DNA from: Phytoseiulus persimilis
Lineage: Eukaryota > Arthropoda > Arachnida > Mesostigmata > Phytoseiidae
DNA: 64,000 nt
NCBI GenBank assembly: GCA_037576195.1
Contig: CM075104.1
Span: 16,632,211-16,696,210 of the forward strand
Direction of reading: 5' to 3'
Part shown: one piece after another, positions 10,501 through 23,470 of the stretch
Layout: every line of letters begins with the position of its first letter
Numbering within the stretch: position 1 is the stretch's first letter
Notes under the pieces: model-generated
Told to the model about the DNA's origin: nothing
The model's database searches: none
The model's input: the letters and a program-made list of their open reading frames with translations, nothing else
Position numbers and translations under genes: made by a program

Positions 10501-13500
10501 TTCTTCTGAGATTGAACTTCGAACGATGAACGGGGTACCACGACCGATAATCCACGGCTGAGGTAGTCCTGGAGAGACAAGACCGTGAGATATTTCCGAA
10601 CAGAGCGATGCCAACGTCTCTCGACCCCTCTCAGGACGCTACTGCAATGGGTGAGCCCAGCGGCGCGGCGGCTAGATCGGTTGATTACATCCTGAACGAC
10701 GGCCTTTTACGGAACGAACGGGTCTACTTATCAAGCACAAGGCTAGACTGTGATCACCGGGATTTATGGCCATTAATATGCACATAGACGCGGGCGAATT
10801 AACGAGGCTTCCAAGCATGCCAAGCTGGCCAACGCGCACCCTTGACCGCGGGCCTCACATCCCGCGAGCTTGTCCTAAATTAAATGATGCCGCTCAGTTC
10901 CCCTCGAGGCCCGGGTCAACTGAATGAGCCTTTAACGCTTATCGAGATCTCATAAACTCTTGATATCTAAGCTGTTCTCGCTCCGTCTGTGCCTTGTGAA
11001 GCCATGGTGGCAGAGAACTCGCGAAATCCCGGATCGGTGACGCGCTTCAGTCCCGTTCTCACTCGGGCTGGGAGGTGGGTCCGGTGCGATAGCTTCGAGG
11101 GCAGTTCTCTCTGCCGGCACAAAAAAACACTCCCTCGCACAGGCATCGTTTCATACAAAAGGAAAAATCTGAACTGGAAATTAGGCGCCGGTTCGCCCAT
11201 GCACTAGAGTCGGGAGAGGAGCTAAAAATTCGCAGGTTTGCTTTTAGGATTAACATTTCTGAGCGGAGGCGGCTGAACGGTGGCTATCTGCGCTCCCAAG
11301 TCTTCGTAGAAGAAATTAAGGTCCGCCTTTTCCGTTCCTCTCGTTTGAAAGCCGGACTTAGTCGCTGCAGCCGCAGCTGTAGGGGCGTCTTATCTCTGAG
11401 TATATCCAGGCGGCGGCGTACCGAATACCAGCGCAGATTCTCATTTTTCTTTCGTCCGTTCTCGCCTTCATTCCTTCTCCCTAACTCGCTCCGTGCGCTT
11501 CCGTGTTCAGCTTTTTTCTGAGGAACCTGCCGCAACAGTTGTGAGAACGGCGCAGTAGCACCGTCTGCTGACACTGATCGTGGCTTGCACCATTCTAGGC
11601 GTTTACTCCGAGGAACACAAAAGCCTCCGGGTAGTTTCCAGCCTCGACTCGAACTCGAAGTCAAGGGGTCAAGGACGCGATGAGAGTAAGGAATTCCGAG
11701 TACCTGACTATGTATGTACACGGGGACCGTTGAGCTCTGGATTGGGATGCCGGAATCGTGCGCGCGGATGGTCATCTTCAGTGTTTTTGGAATCGGTGAT
11801 AGAGCGTCCTGTGGAAAAAACGAACGAAACTTGATGTTCTCGATGTTCGGCTCGGAGTTCACCCCACGAGCTGAATCGATGATGCAGATGAATGACATCT
11901 AGTTTTCCCATTGTTCGCCACCCATGGCGATCAGCCATAATTCCTTTCGGTTGATCCACCGAAGCACCTAGGAAAATGAGGAATTCCCATTCCTCTCCAT
12001 GACTACAAACTCCGAAAGAAAAATGGTCGCGTGCTCCGAAGGTTTACAAAGAGGATTTTCCGGATGATAGTGCGATTCACAGTTTCGAATGGAGGCATCG
12101 ACGGGTATCGATCGTGAGCGCTCCGCGGCGACCATAGTCACCTTCAGAATCAAGAAACCCTGTTGGCTATCGAGCAAAAACTTGTCTTCAAGGTTGCCCG
12201 CGATTATTTCATAGGAGACGTTACTGTTTGGTCCCGGCGCGTCTGCATCGATCGCCTGTAACATTTTGAAGTTTTGACTGGAATATGCAAAAGACGGCAT
12301 CGGGCGAGGGAGAGAGCGATGGAGAGGGGCATCTGGAATTCACAGCGGGGACATCGGAACTCAGTTTCAGGGCTCACCTTCACGACAAGGGGTTGGGTGA
12401 AATTTGAGCGATCCCCGTTGAGCACCGCGTCGTAGCGAGGCTGGAGGAACACAGGCGCGTTGTCGTTGGCATCTTCTATGATTATTCTCAGTTGTGCGAG
12501 CGCCTGCAAAGGAGCGGCTGAGGATTCCAGCGCGGCTCAATAAATCAAGTCACAGGATTCGACCCGTGCCAAGGGCGCGAATCGTTTCCGAGAGTCTTGT
12601 GGCAGAGGTTCGTCGGCTTGTTTGGACAGCGGATGCTTGCCAAGAAATCGACACGGAGGATCTTGGAACAGTGTGTAGAAGAATGGAGGCCAACCATACC
12701 TTGTGACCATTGCCGTCTTCGTCGCGCGCGTCCACGGCCAGCAGATACTCAGGAACTTTCTCCCTGTCGATTCCCTGAGTGCTGACGAGGGTGATCCTGC
12801 CAGTGTACGGATCGAGAGAGAAGCTGGAAGACGTTGGGACTTTTTAATATGTCACAAACTCTAATTAAGCTGTCTGCCGCGTTTTCAATGTGTCATTTCA
12901 ATTCACCTGCTCGCCATCGGTCCAAGCAGCGCCATGTAGCGGACTTTTCCGTAGAGACCGCTGTCCTCATCAGTCGCCTTGAATTAGCAGTGAAAAATTA
13001 TCTTCTACTCCTCGACTTCAACATCGCTCGCTGCCATTTTCCCCCGATAACGGCAACCAGGGGGCTGAGTTGATGCTCCGCCCACACATTTCATCCTCTA
13101 TCGAGGTCCCCGCAATCCGAAGAAAACCCGAGACTCCTACGGTGAGGTTTCCGAACTACGAAAATTGAGGCGTTCCAAACTCGAGCTGTGAAGTCAGGGT
13201 CGTGCCCGTTAGAGGCCTCGGAGTTTCAACCTGACAAACAAACTCCTGAGTGAGCAGAGCGGACGAGTTTGGATTGCACCCCGCGGTGGAGGGAGTCCGC
13301 GCTCAGTGCGCCCGCCGCTCGAAAGCGGGGTTCAGGGCGCAAACTCCGACTGCGCCTGTGAATGACAGTCGCGCGGTGCGTCGTCGGTCCAAATTGATGA
13401 ACTATTACTATCTATGCTAATCGGAGTCGCGAGCAGACTTGCGAGCTCCGAACGCATTTCGGCGGCCGCGCCTGAAGCTTTCGATCGCCGGGATATGCGC

Positions 13501-16500
13501 AAAAACAAGCCGCAAATTTCCAGTTGAACGCTGTACCGATATGAGGGAGGAGAGGGGCAACGCCGCTGAGTTTTTCGAACGATCCGGAAAACAAAGAGTT
13601 CTGGGCCGACCGCGGTCGATACCGATAACTCAGCTACTGTGGACGTCGCGCGGCGAACTCATTTTTGAATTTGGAAGGAGCTTCGGAACAGTCGTGTGTT
13701 CAAGTCCGTTATCCGTCAAAGCCGAGGCTCCAAAATAGGACCTTGACTGCGACGCGGTATCGAGCGCATATTCTCGCGTCCGCAGCCATGAGGCGCCGGT
13801 GAACGACCCTCGAGCCTAACATTCGAGATTGGTTCCCCAAGGGTTCGAATCGAAAGTCTTCGGCGTGAGATTCCAGAATAGATCCTGGATACCACAGCTT
13901 CTCAGCGAAGCTGGAAGTCGGCGAGAATACTCATCGAGTTCACCTGTCAATTTCCAAACTCACGTTCACGGTGATGACGTGCGTCCCGGGTAGCGCGTCT
14001 TCTCTCACATAAGCAACATACGTATCCTGAGTGAACTGGGGAAAATGATCATTGACGTCGAGCAACTCGACGATGACTTCGATCGATGTGCTCAGAGGTT
14101 TCGCAGCCTCGGTCTCTGTGGCGATGATCTGCAACGCAGTGGGGTAACTTGGTGTGAGCCGAGTTCTTTTGCCGTGTTGTTCTCGACCAGCATTCAACCG
14201 AGATAGCTTTCCCGTTCGCGAAACCGATGCGATCCAGTGATGGAATAGTCGACACCTCAACGGATGAATCATTGACTAGCAAGGAACGGAACGAATCACC
14301 AAACGAAGGGATCGCGCTTGATTCGGATGCACTGCTCAATTCTTCGTCCTTGAATGAGTCTTGTGGCCTGGCGAGGGAATGGTTCGACCTCATGGGGGGA
14401 TCCGAGGACCAGGCCTTTGTGATCGGGTAAGTTTGTCTTTCCGCCTCCTTCACCCTCTAACTTCAGTTTTAACTTCAATTTCGACGTGATGTGTGTGGAG
14501 CTTAGGCTCAGTGCATGAGCCTCATCACCACTTACTGAGTAATCGGAGTTGAGAACTGCGGTCATAGGATTGAGGAGGCGGAAAGAATAACTCTAGACGG
14601 CAGATATTGAGGGAAAACATAGAAAAGTACCTGACTACGTAGGTCTCAACCACAGATCTTCACATGAGGTCGTGCCATTCCTTTGAGGGCTCATTAGAAC
14701 GGTGACCGATGCTTGCCGGACAAGCCGATTCCCGAAAGTCAATCACTCCCCCTGCTCCCTTCCCGTCAATGATGTCTTAGTTCTGGCTCGAATCTCGAAG
14801 TCGATTTTCCCCAAAGTTTGATTCGCTTCCCGCAACGTCGGTCCCAAATGTCGATTGAGATAATTGGCTCCAGTCGTTTCACGACATTGCCTCCCCAATG
14901 GACTCCCGTGTCGTCGCGGCTATCTGCCTGTTTTCCTGTTGACTTGATCAACTAGAGTACCTTCATTGTGTGGTGGGGATCCTTGTGCGGATCGAAACGC
15001 AGTTTTGAGGCATCCTTGACGACCAGGGCGAACTCCGCTTCTCGAATAACATGGCGAGGAACCACTTCAAATGCTTCCAGTGCATCGTCCTCCAAATCCA
15101 ATTTGAATGTCGAATTGATTCCCTGGACCGAGAAATTGGTATTTGTCTTCAGTCTGCGCAATGACAGACAAAGAGTCAACGAGCTTCCAAGGACACATTC
15201 GGCGATTTTCGGTCAGGACTCACGCTGTCTCGGTCGGAAACTTTGTTTGAGAAGCCTGGATTCCATTTCACGGCGCTGTTTGTGGGACTGAGCTCCGCGA
15301 TCTGAATGAAATCGAATAACTGAGCGAAATGATCGAGAAATCGACCACCTGACCCATCGACGATGAGAGTGTCGGTGAATATTGATTTTGCCTGGGAGAC
15401 ACTAACTTGACCTAAAATCCTCGGACCCGCCATGAACTCGGGCGCGTGGTCTTCTTCGGATAAGACGGCGACTGCGAATTCCGTTGTCGATTCGAGCGCT
15501 GGATACTCAGGAGTGCTCTCAATTTCTCTGACCTGTGCGGCAAGTTTGCGCTTGTTTTTTTCCCTCGTCGGTTTTTTCCCACGAATCCCCCCCCTCCCCG
15601 AACCGATAGCGAGGGCGCCACCTCTGGTACGCACGAAACTTACTGTGACCTTGAGCACCGCCACGGGGGTTCCGCAAGACCTCTCAACAAGCTCCTTGCC
15701 GTCGCGCAACATCACAACGTCTCCAGTGTGGGGATCGATGCGAAAAAAGGTCATCCAGTCGTTGTGAGGGTCCGCGATGAACGAGAGATTCCGCGGCGAG
15801 CCGAAATCTCCATCGACAGCGTGCAGACGATGAATAACGGTGTTCTGCGGGAAAGCGATAGCATCGATGGATTCGTTCTCTAAGAGAAACCTATAGTAAT
15901 TTAATCGAGCGTGAAACTCACCGCGACCGCGTTCGCGTTCACCGGAATCACAGGAGGGATTCCGACGAAATACGGACTTGTATCGGGCACGTCTTCGACA
16001 ACGATACATAGAGCGAGAATAACAATATTCCTAGTGTCGACTTCTTGATCCGTAAATGTGTTCTGAAAGGGTGGAACTCCAGATGAGAAATTTTGTGAAC
16101 CCGGTCTTCGAAATCGCGTGCTCCCAGAGGGAAGATATCGGTGAAGCCTCGCTTTGTACAAACTCGATTATCTCAACTAATCAATGTCGACAGGTGGCGG
16201 TCGAAACAATCGGGAAATTAAATAGTTGAGGTTGTCCTTCATAACATTCCTTCGCGCGACAAGGAGAGCGGATAAGTTCCTTCCCAGGAAACGCGTCTGA
16301 ATCTGTGGGAGGATCGAACACTCACAAGAGCTGCCACATGAATGTAGTACACGTTCTGTCGCTCGTAATCAAGAGCCTCCTTCAGTTGGAGAGCCGCAGA
16401 ACTCACTCCTCTCGGACCGAATATGTATTTCATCCAAAACTTGGAAGAACCCTGGAAGCGGAATCGGATTCCTTCAGTGATCGTCCGACGCGGATTCCAA

Positions 16501-19500
16501 ACTCTTTGTCGCCAGTGGCAAGCGTGGACGGGATGCGTTTGTCGATCCCCAGGGATTCAGGATGGCTCGCAGAGATGAGGGAGCAGGGGATGAACTTTGA
16601 GAATGAAAGAGGAGGGGAATGCTCGGCTGAAGGGGGTTCGGTAATTTCCGGATGCATTCCCGGTCCAGAGAACAGCCGAAAAAAGTTTCAGAACCGCCGT
16701 CTAGGGATCGAACAATGCCATGAGAATTCTCTGGAAGTGAATCATCACTTACTCGGACTTCGAACACGACCGGCAAATAACTGCTTGGATTATCACGAGC
16801 TCGGATGAATCCAACCGTTGTATTCAGGGGTGTATTCTGCGGGAAGAAGGAGAACAATGACTTCCCGTTGACAGTGCCTCCAACTCATCGGGCATCTTCG
16901 GGTTATATGGCGGTTTAGCCATTCAGCCCCGTGCAACGTGACCTGACCGATATGCGACACAAAGAGCGGAGGGGCTTCGTGAGCACGAAAGACTCAAACC
17001 GAGCGCACGAGGAAGTTTTGCTCTACTGGGGTACACTGGAGTGAATGTTTGTTTGCTTCTGTTCGCTACGGGTAGGCGCCGAGGTGTTCCGGAGGAATTT
17101 CCAGCCGCAGGAGAATTTTTATCTTCCGGACGCACTCGTTCGCCCGTTCCTCACCCGTTAACCCGACCGTCTGTCGGCTTGCCCTACCGTTCGCTCGTCG
17201 GTCCCCGTTCGGAGTGTTGCTCGATATCCAAGATTAATGTCCTGGAGGAACATCTTCAGTCATGGCCCATTTGCCACTCGAAGAGTTCGGCCGAAGCCAG
17301 TCAGTCCGGCGGCCTCCAGCCTCGCAGCTAGTCAGTCAAACCGGCGGAGGGGATAGGAAAGCGGGCGAGCTACAGCACAAGGCATCCAACTTTTGATGTA
17401 CGCCTTCTCTGGACCCATTAGCCCCTCATTCTTGCTCTTCCTTAACTCTTTATTCCTCTTCGGCCTTCTTTTTAACACAACATGGAACCGCGGGAGGCGC
17501 GACTCGGCCACGAAAAGCGAGCGGGTATTAGAATCTCGTGACCGCGCGACACTGGAATGAATCCTCCTGGACGTCGGCGTCCTGTCGCGTCTGACAACGC
17601 CGCGAGAGGACGCGAAGGACATTCATACAGTGACTCAGCGCTACGTGTGAATGGATAGAGCAGAATATGGAGCGGCCTTATTCATCTTCGCTCGTCATCA
17701 ACTAGGACTCTGATATCAGCTCGGAGCCGCTGACTCCGAGCGGTTCGGCTGTCCGAGCTCACCGCCGCAGAGCCGGCCAACCTGACGGCGGCTATCTAGC
17801 CGAGCAGCAGGCAGCCGCCGAAGCAGATGGAGGAGCCCCAAATTGAATCAAAGTCCCGCCGTGGGAAATAAGTCGACCCTGGAGTCTGTCTGTATTACTT
17901 TTGTTCGTTCCTCAACCCGGCTCGTTCGTGAGGGAAGTAGGAAAACTCCGAAACTCACCCGGTGAGTGAATGCCGGTGGTGGCTTAGCAGCAAGAAGTCG
18001 CTCGCGGTTCAGCGCGTGCGTCTGCATCTTGCATCGAGACTATTCTACCCTATGACGCCCTTCTCGCTCAGAATCATTTCCTTCCCGTGTTGCCGGATTC
18101 CTTGCGCAGCTTGCCGCGACCATCGGCGCAGAAGCCGATGTTTGAAGATGACTGAACCGCTCCGACGGTCGCTGGCAACCATCAACGCTCGTTCATCAGA
18201 ATCGGAGGCAGGCTTTCGAGCGCGATTGTTTCGGAGCCGCCGTTCTCAAACGAGTGAGACTTCGAGCAGTTTTTCCTCGCACCCTGCTTTTCACTGACTT
18301 TCTTTGTCGGGGCACAACTCGACGGATCACGTTATTCCCGGGGACGATGCTCAGTTTTGGAGGTGTTCCGCCAGGCCGCCGTTTCCCCCCACCCACTCCA
18401 ACCTGTGAAGTGGACTAAAACGGGTGCAGTGCAACGTTGTCAACCGAAGAATTCAAGCAGACCTCCCGAAGAAAGGCGTTTGTCAGAGAGGGAAGCACGT
18501 ACCATCTCTCCAAAGGCGGGATTACATCACATGACACGAAGCTTTTCGGTTCATCTGTCGCCGCGACCGACTGGCGTGATTGCGGAAACCCTGATCAATA
18601 TTCCGCGGTCGTAACAAACACGAATCTCAAGACCACGTTTCGGAGAAGCACTGTCTAAGAGAAGCCGGATACTTCTGGATCCAGAGAGTTCTCGGCTCAT
18701 CGGTTTCTGACCCCGAGAGGCCGGAAATAGGATGAGTGAGCTCCTCCAGCGAGCGGCGACCAAGATCCCGTTCTGACATTTGGCGCAGCCTCCGCTATCA
18801 GTTCCTCCAGGTTAACTAGACACTCCAGAGACCCCGAGCAATTATGCTCCGACCGCACTGGGGACCACGGCTTCCAAGTGCGGATTCAAGTGCAACTCCC
18901 TCCGAAAGGGAGGAACGTGACGAATTTCCCCGTCGAATACAAATGGCTGCGAGACGTGATGCCAAGGTTCGCGAGGCCCGGTGCTCCTGACCCGGACATT
19001 CCGCATGTGACAACTCAACCGGCCCGACAGCGACTCGGTGTAATTGAGACGCGAGAGCATGCTTGATCTCTCAGCGAGCGATTCCAGCCTCAAAAAACAC
19101 AAACCACCCAAGCATTCGGTCAAGAAGCAAAAAAAAAATAATGAACAAGTCCAAACACGGGTGTGATGAGCTTCGTCCGCGTAGCTAATGTTCAGAACAC
19201 CAGCCCTGACCCGGTTGATACAGCTCCTCAATGTCAGTCGTGCGGACGAGCTCGCGATTTATTGATGTAGTGGGGGTAGACACGCAGAGCTCTGCATCGC
19301 CGGTATCTATTTATGAGAGAGTACGGAAAAGGGGTCTCGTGTTATTTATTATTGAGACTCAGTTCTTTCCGGAAGCGGCGTCGAGCCGCGACTTCAGCGA
19401 CGCCATGGTCGGGTGACGTCCATATCTCACCTCGTGCCCCTTGAGCGAAGGTCGCATTTCTACGACAACTGAGCACAAGGAACGTTCGAGAACTCCCGCC

Positions 19501-22500
19501 GGGGAAGCCCGCAGGCGGCGGAAGGAGTTTGTCGAGCGATCAGAGGACACTGAAGCAAATCGTCCGCGGACTACTGGCTCGGCAATGGGAGTGTCATTGT
19601 TGTATGAGGACAGCGAACAGATAAGACCGGATCACGCGAGCGATCCGGCATTCTCGTTGTCGTAGCAGCCGCAGGGGTCTCCCCTCCCCCCCTCGCTCCC
19701 CAGCCACAAGCCGAGCAGAGCCTTGAACAGGCGAAGGCCCAAACCGAGCCGGACAAGCCGCCCAGGGCAGAAGGTTAACGGTGCCGACGAGATTTGCGGC
19801 TGAGCTCTGCTGTTCCGGATGCATGTTGCACGCAGCTGGACTTTAAATCTGAAGGCGCCGCGGTTTCTCACACATGACTTCTGTCAATGTCTTGCTCCAC
19901 AACCGTCTCCCTCGGAACCCTTCTGCGCGACTGCGATTCGGGAGTTGCTTCACCAGGTCGTGTGGGTGCGCTGCCGCTGCTGTTCGTCGTGGACCGTGCA
20001 AGGGAAACTGAACGGAGGACAATAGGTCTCGTGTCCAAAGCGTACGCTGTCGATGTGTACTCGACACCAGCACGCCTTCAATAGGAGAGGCGAACAATGA
20101 GTTCCAATGAGGAACCTCCGACAATGGGGTTGGGATTGTGGACGCAAGACACACAACAGGTTGCAGCTTGCTGGTGCTCACAAATACATCCATCGCTAAA
20201 GAAAAAAACATTCCTGGGGAACCTCGCGTTGGCTATGCTCCAGTGGAGCGATCGTTTACGTTTCGACTCGCGATCAAGGAAAACCGAGCGTTGGTTTCAG
20301 GATGTTGTTGCAGGATAATCCAAAACGCCCTTCGGGAGCAGTCGATGAGTGAACACACGGGTATCGCAAACAACACGAGCTCGCACCCTGCTCAACCATC
20401 GGGCGGCGGCGGCTCGTGAACCGATGTTCCGATTGTGTATCAAATTCGATCTATATGCGTTCACGAATCCGAAACGAGAACTGTTCACCAAGTCTATCTT
20501 GGATATCGAATATCCTTATTTCTGTTGTTCCAGCACTTGTTTCATTAGACTCTCATCAACCTTGAAAATGATCGGAAAAGTACAGATGTGAGCGGCGCGG
20601 CGGATAGGGGCAGGCTTTCCGAGATATTCGTCTGAATCATCGCGGGCGACAGCTCGCCACATAAAATTTGCAACGATGACGAGTCGCAACTCGACCAGCT
20701 CCCTTCTCTTCGATAACTGCATCGTTACGACGTCAGAACCAGAAACCCGCAGCATCGGATCATTAGGATTCCTTCTGTCCTCGTCAAGGTGATCATCTTC
20801 AGCTAGAATCGCCCAAGGAGAACTCCCAACGAGCTCTTGGAAGTTTGCTCCCTTTTTCCGCGCGACGAAAAACCGGTCTCGATCCGTCCTGACAAATATT
20901 CCACGCTCTCCGTCACAGTTCCGTTACAATCAGCCCACGAATAATAGAGTATTGACCGATTCTCTCTCTCGCGATCCTCGTGAAGGACGGCCTGCGAGAG
21001 CCCGGGAGGAATTCACGCTTGATCGTATACACAATACAACGAAGAGCTTCTCCAAAATGTCAAGTCGACAACATTCAAGGCCTGCGCTGCGTTGGCCGGC
21101 GCAGAAATTCAGGTCAGGGTCAGTTGGTGAAGTTCAGTGGGGCGGAAGTTCACGAGGCTGTGTGAGTCTGTCCGTGAGGAGTGTACGACATGCGTCCGGT
21201 ATACTCGAACAACGTTCACGGTACAGCACGTGCAAGGCTCAGTTGGATGGTGAGTCAGCTTTACGTTGAAACTCACTGAGACGAGCCAGAAAGTGGATCG
21301 ATCGATGGAACAGAATAAGCTCTGTTCTCGTCCGGGGCTCAAGGGGACGCGTCTCTTGCGTTAGCGGCCGGGAACGACTAGAATACTAAGCGCTCGTCGT
21401 TTTATTTAATTCATTTGTAACTACCAGGGCTCCGACACCGGAACGCGTCTACATCGTGCAGCGGAACCCGCGCTAAACTTGGGGAAAGGTTACGGATGGG
21501 TGCTCCTAAAGTTCCTATTTTTAGCCTGATACGATACTATGCCTGTTGATATAAAAAGTGGAGTTCATGCTGTGATTGGTCATGTCTCCTGGCTGGTTTC
21601 CCCTCGCGCGAGCGGCGAGGATGCGCTTTTTATCTAGCACGTGTGGAAGTTATGAATAGCTCTCGCATTGATCGATCGGCTCCTCAGTCGGTTCGTCGTC
21701 TGAATCTCGAATGTAAGCGAAGGTTTGCCGTGTTTTGAAGGCGCTCGGAATACAAGGGAAACGTCTTCGGCCCTCCAATCCAGGAACCGATAGTCGCCCG
21801 GGGGTCTTGGCCGGCGAATGCTGTCGTGTTTCTGCGGGAATCCATTCCGCAGGTCGACGACATTCAAATTTTCGGCAAACACTGCGTTTCAGCGAGAGAC
21901 CACCACGGAAATGTTCGCTTCCGATTCTCGGACGTGCAAACGACTGGAGTCCGAGACCCATGTGAGGCCTCGTGTTGTTCATTCCGGCAACTGGAATCGA
22001 TTCCCACTGGAGATGTGTTGCCTCCACATTTATTGCAGGATGCTTGAACTTCTGGACAACTTCACCGGACGACAGACCGCGGAACGGAAACCCGGCGCCA
22101 AAACTTCGTTGTAGAACGAGCGAGTCGATCACGTGCACTATACAGCTCAGTTAGCGTTGAGGACGATCGATACACTTCGCGGCGGAAGTTTGTCCGGGGC
22201 ATAGTTACCGAAGGGCGATTCATGGAAACTCCAAAATCAACATACCTCTGGCACTTTCATCACAGATGGCGTATCTACGAAGGGGTTCGACAACGTTCCG
22301 TTGGTCACCACTATACTTGCATCGATTGAAGTTGTCTGGAAACATCAAGTCGGAGTCAATGACTGAATTCTCGAGAAGTCATCCGAGATCCCAAGCTCGC
22401 GACTCCATCAAGCTTGCGCTCACCTCTTTCCCGTCGGTCACAAATAAGCTTATCGAATAGTTCTCCTTCTGCAATAGAGAAAGTTTTTCTCTCGTCGGTA

Positions 22501-23035
22501 ACTACGGGGAACGAATTTTACTCGATCCGACAGTCACGGGGCTAACACTGACCTTTAGAGGCTGTCTCAGAACGACGTCGGCTTCATTCAAATTCACCGA
22601 ATGGAAGTCGAGGAGCTCTCGACCTTCTTGGTTCCGAGCTCCGAACTTCAGGGTTGTCGTGTGAGAGTCCGATCCTGAGAGGACCCGGAAAATCAGTTCG
22701 ACAGTATCATCCATCATCGTGCAATGCCGCCGTGCACCGCTTCGAGCGAGCTCTCATCCCGACTTCCATTTCCTCACCTTTCAGTCGATAGACAATCGTG
22801 CCTACCGGTGTGGATTTCGGTAAACGCAGAATTCGCATGTTATGCGAATAATCAATATTGGGAGCCAATCCTGAATACGGAATCGAGGTTCACGGATTGA
22901 GTTATTCCGTCCCTTGACATCCTATTCCGCGATCGTTCAAAATTTAGGGCAGAAACCCGATGCGCGGGTCGACTCACCAAGGGACAAGATGAACTGTGCC
23001 GTGAACAGAGCGAGCGTTCCGAATGCAGCACACAT
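7506..23035 (-). CDS. Transmembrane cadherin (Cad87A/CDHR1-like), complete
   Basis: Calcium-dependent adhesion protein of about 1606 residues. The 28 exons, from the 5' end, are: 22978-23035, 22778-22870, 22553-22674, 22424-22468, 22246-22335, 21958-22051, 21641-21881, 20561-20888, 16753-16836, 16326-16451, 15922-16062, 15644-15877, 15224-15532, 14961-15122, 13964-14128, 12907-12977, 12700-12823, 12378-12503, 12142-12255, 11704-11808, 10414-10568, 9947-10334, 9586-9800, 9421-9507, 9189-9308, 8638-8811, 8047-8498, 7506-7903. The total is 4821 nt with phases consistent throughout. A signal peptide (MCAAFGTLALFTAQFILSL) is followed by cadherin repeats. Later repeats carry DANDNAP, LLDVNDHFP, VVEDVPDTSP, AVDGDFG and DRDSGIN calcium motifs; the first two lack clear ones. 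A membrane-adjacent region and a Pro/Glu-rich linker precede the transmembrane helix (about residues 1137-1161, ending CLLCCCW). The tail of about 445 residues is polar and acidic. Least sure: 21958-22051, 21641-21881 and the 9947 donor. The closest family is inferred from repeat order. Confidence 0.9.
10569..11703 (-). other. Cadherin intron with a TAAT-rich block
   Basis: No exon is seen in this 1.1-kb intron. Around 10770-10950 several ATTAA/TTAAT elements (for example CATTAATATG, AATTAACGAGG, AAATTAAATG) sit in otherwise GC-rich sequence, which resembles clustered homeodomain sites. That makes a cis-regulatory element possible but unproven. Confidence 0.3.
16837..20560 (-). other. Largest cadherin intron (3.7 kb)
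   Basis: No coding exon fits the cadherin phases here, and the flanking exons join in phase 0 without loss of the repeat pattern. It holds short low-complexity runs (for example a run of A at 19131-19139) and an 8-bp hairpin, GCTCGGAG/CTCCGAGC, at 17719-17741. Nothing else is supported. Confidence 0.6.
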
Positions 23036-23470
23036 CTCCGAAGGATCTCGAATGACGTCTTCATCCAGAAAATGCTAAGTTCTGCAAGTCATAGAATCAA
23101 CCAGACGTCAGGGCGTTCTCGACACACCCCTGGAGGACAGGAGACCGCGAGATCAAATACAACGAAGCGAAGAGCTCGTTGAGCCCCACTAATCTCGCAG
23201 GCCGTGAAATCCTAATCCAGGAAAACAGAGGGCGTTCCTGAAGCACGCGATGGCGGAGGGACTTCCGGAACCCGCAAGGATGGCGCCCACCGATGCAAAG
23301 TGGATGAGAGGGGGTACGTTAGTGCCGCTTGGAACAATTTCGTGCAACTGCAACCAAAGGTCGCCAACCTCGCTTCATTCGATCCAATCCCGGACCGATA
23401 AACAACAATTGATGCTCATGCTGAAAGATCCCGCAGGCGCCCTCGCAATCGGCGGCGGCTGATCGCATGT

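Noticed and set aside
9788..10555. Reading the cadherin linker as one 255-residue protein
   Set aside because: Only the part 9947-10334 is in the cadherin frame. Its ends match splice sites (CACAG acceptor, GAG|GTAGAG donor). The alternative donor at 9838 would leave a 38-nt intron.
13800..13850. GGGTTCGAATCG resembling a tRNA B-box
   Set aside because: No A-box at proper distance upstream and no cloverleaf pairing.
13940..14272. Extending the cadherin exon left-to-right through 14272 as a single exon
   Set aside because: The CTGCGTTGCAG acceptor at 14129 joins HHTMK to IIATETE in phase, which restores the cadherin strand pattern; the extension does not.
16215..16245. Short match (GAGGTTGTCCT) to the NUS1 minisatellite unit
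   Set aside because: Only 11 bases are shared; too short to claim a dispersed copy.
16680..16720. GTTCGATCCC on the minus strand resembling a tRNA B-box
   Set aside because: It has no matching A-box and lies next to a cadherin donor site.
21818..22114. Plus-strand ORFs over cadherin exons
   Set aside because: Shadows of the minus-strand exons 21641-21881 and 21958-22051.
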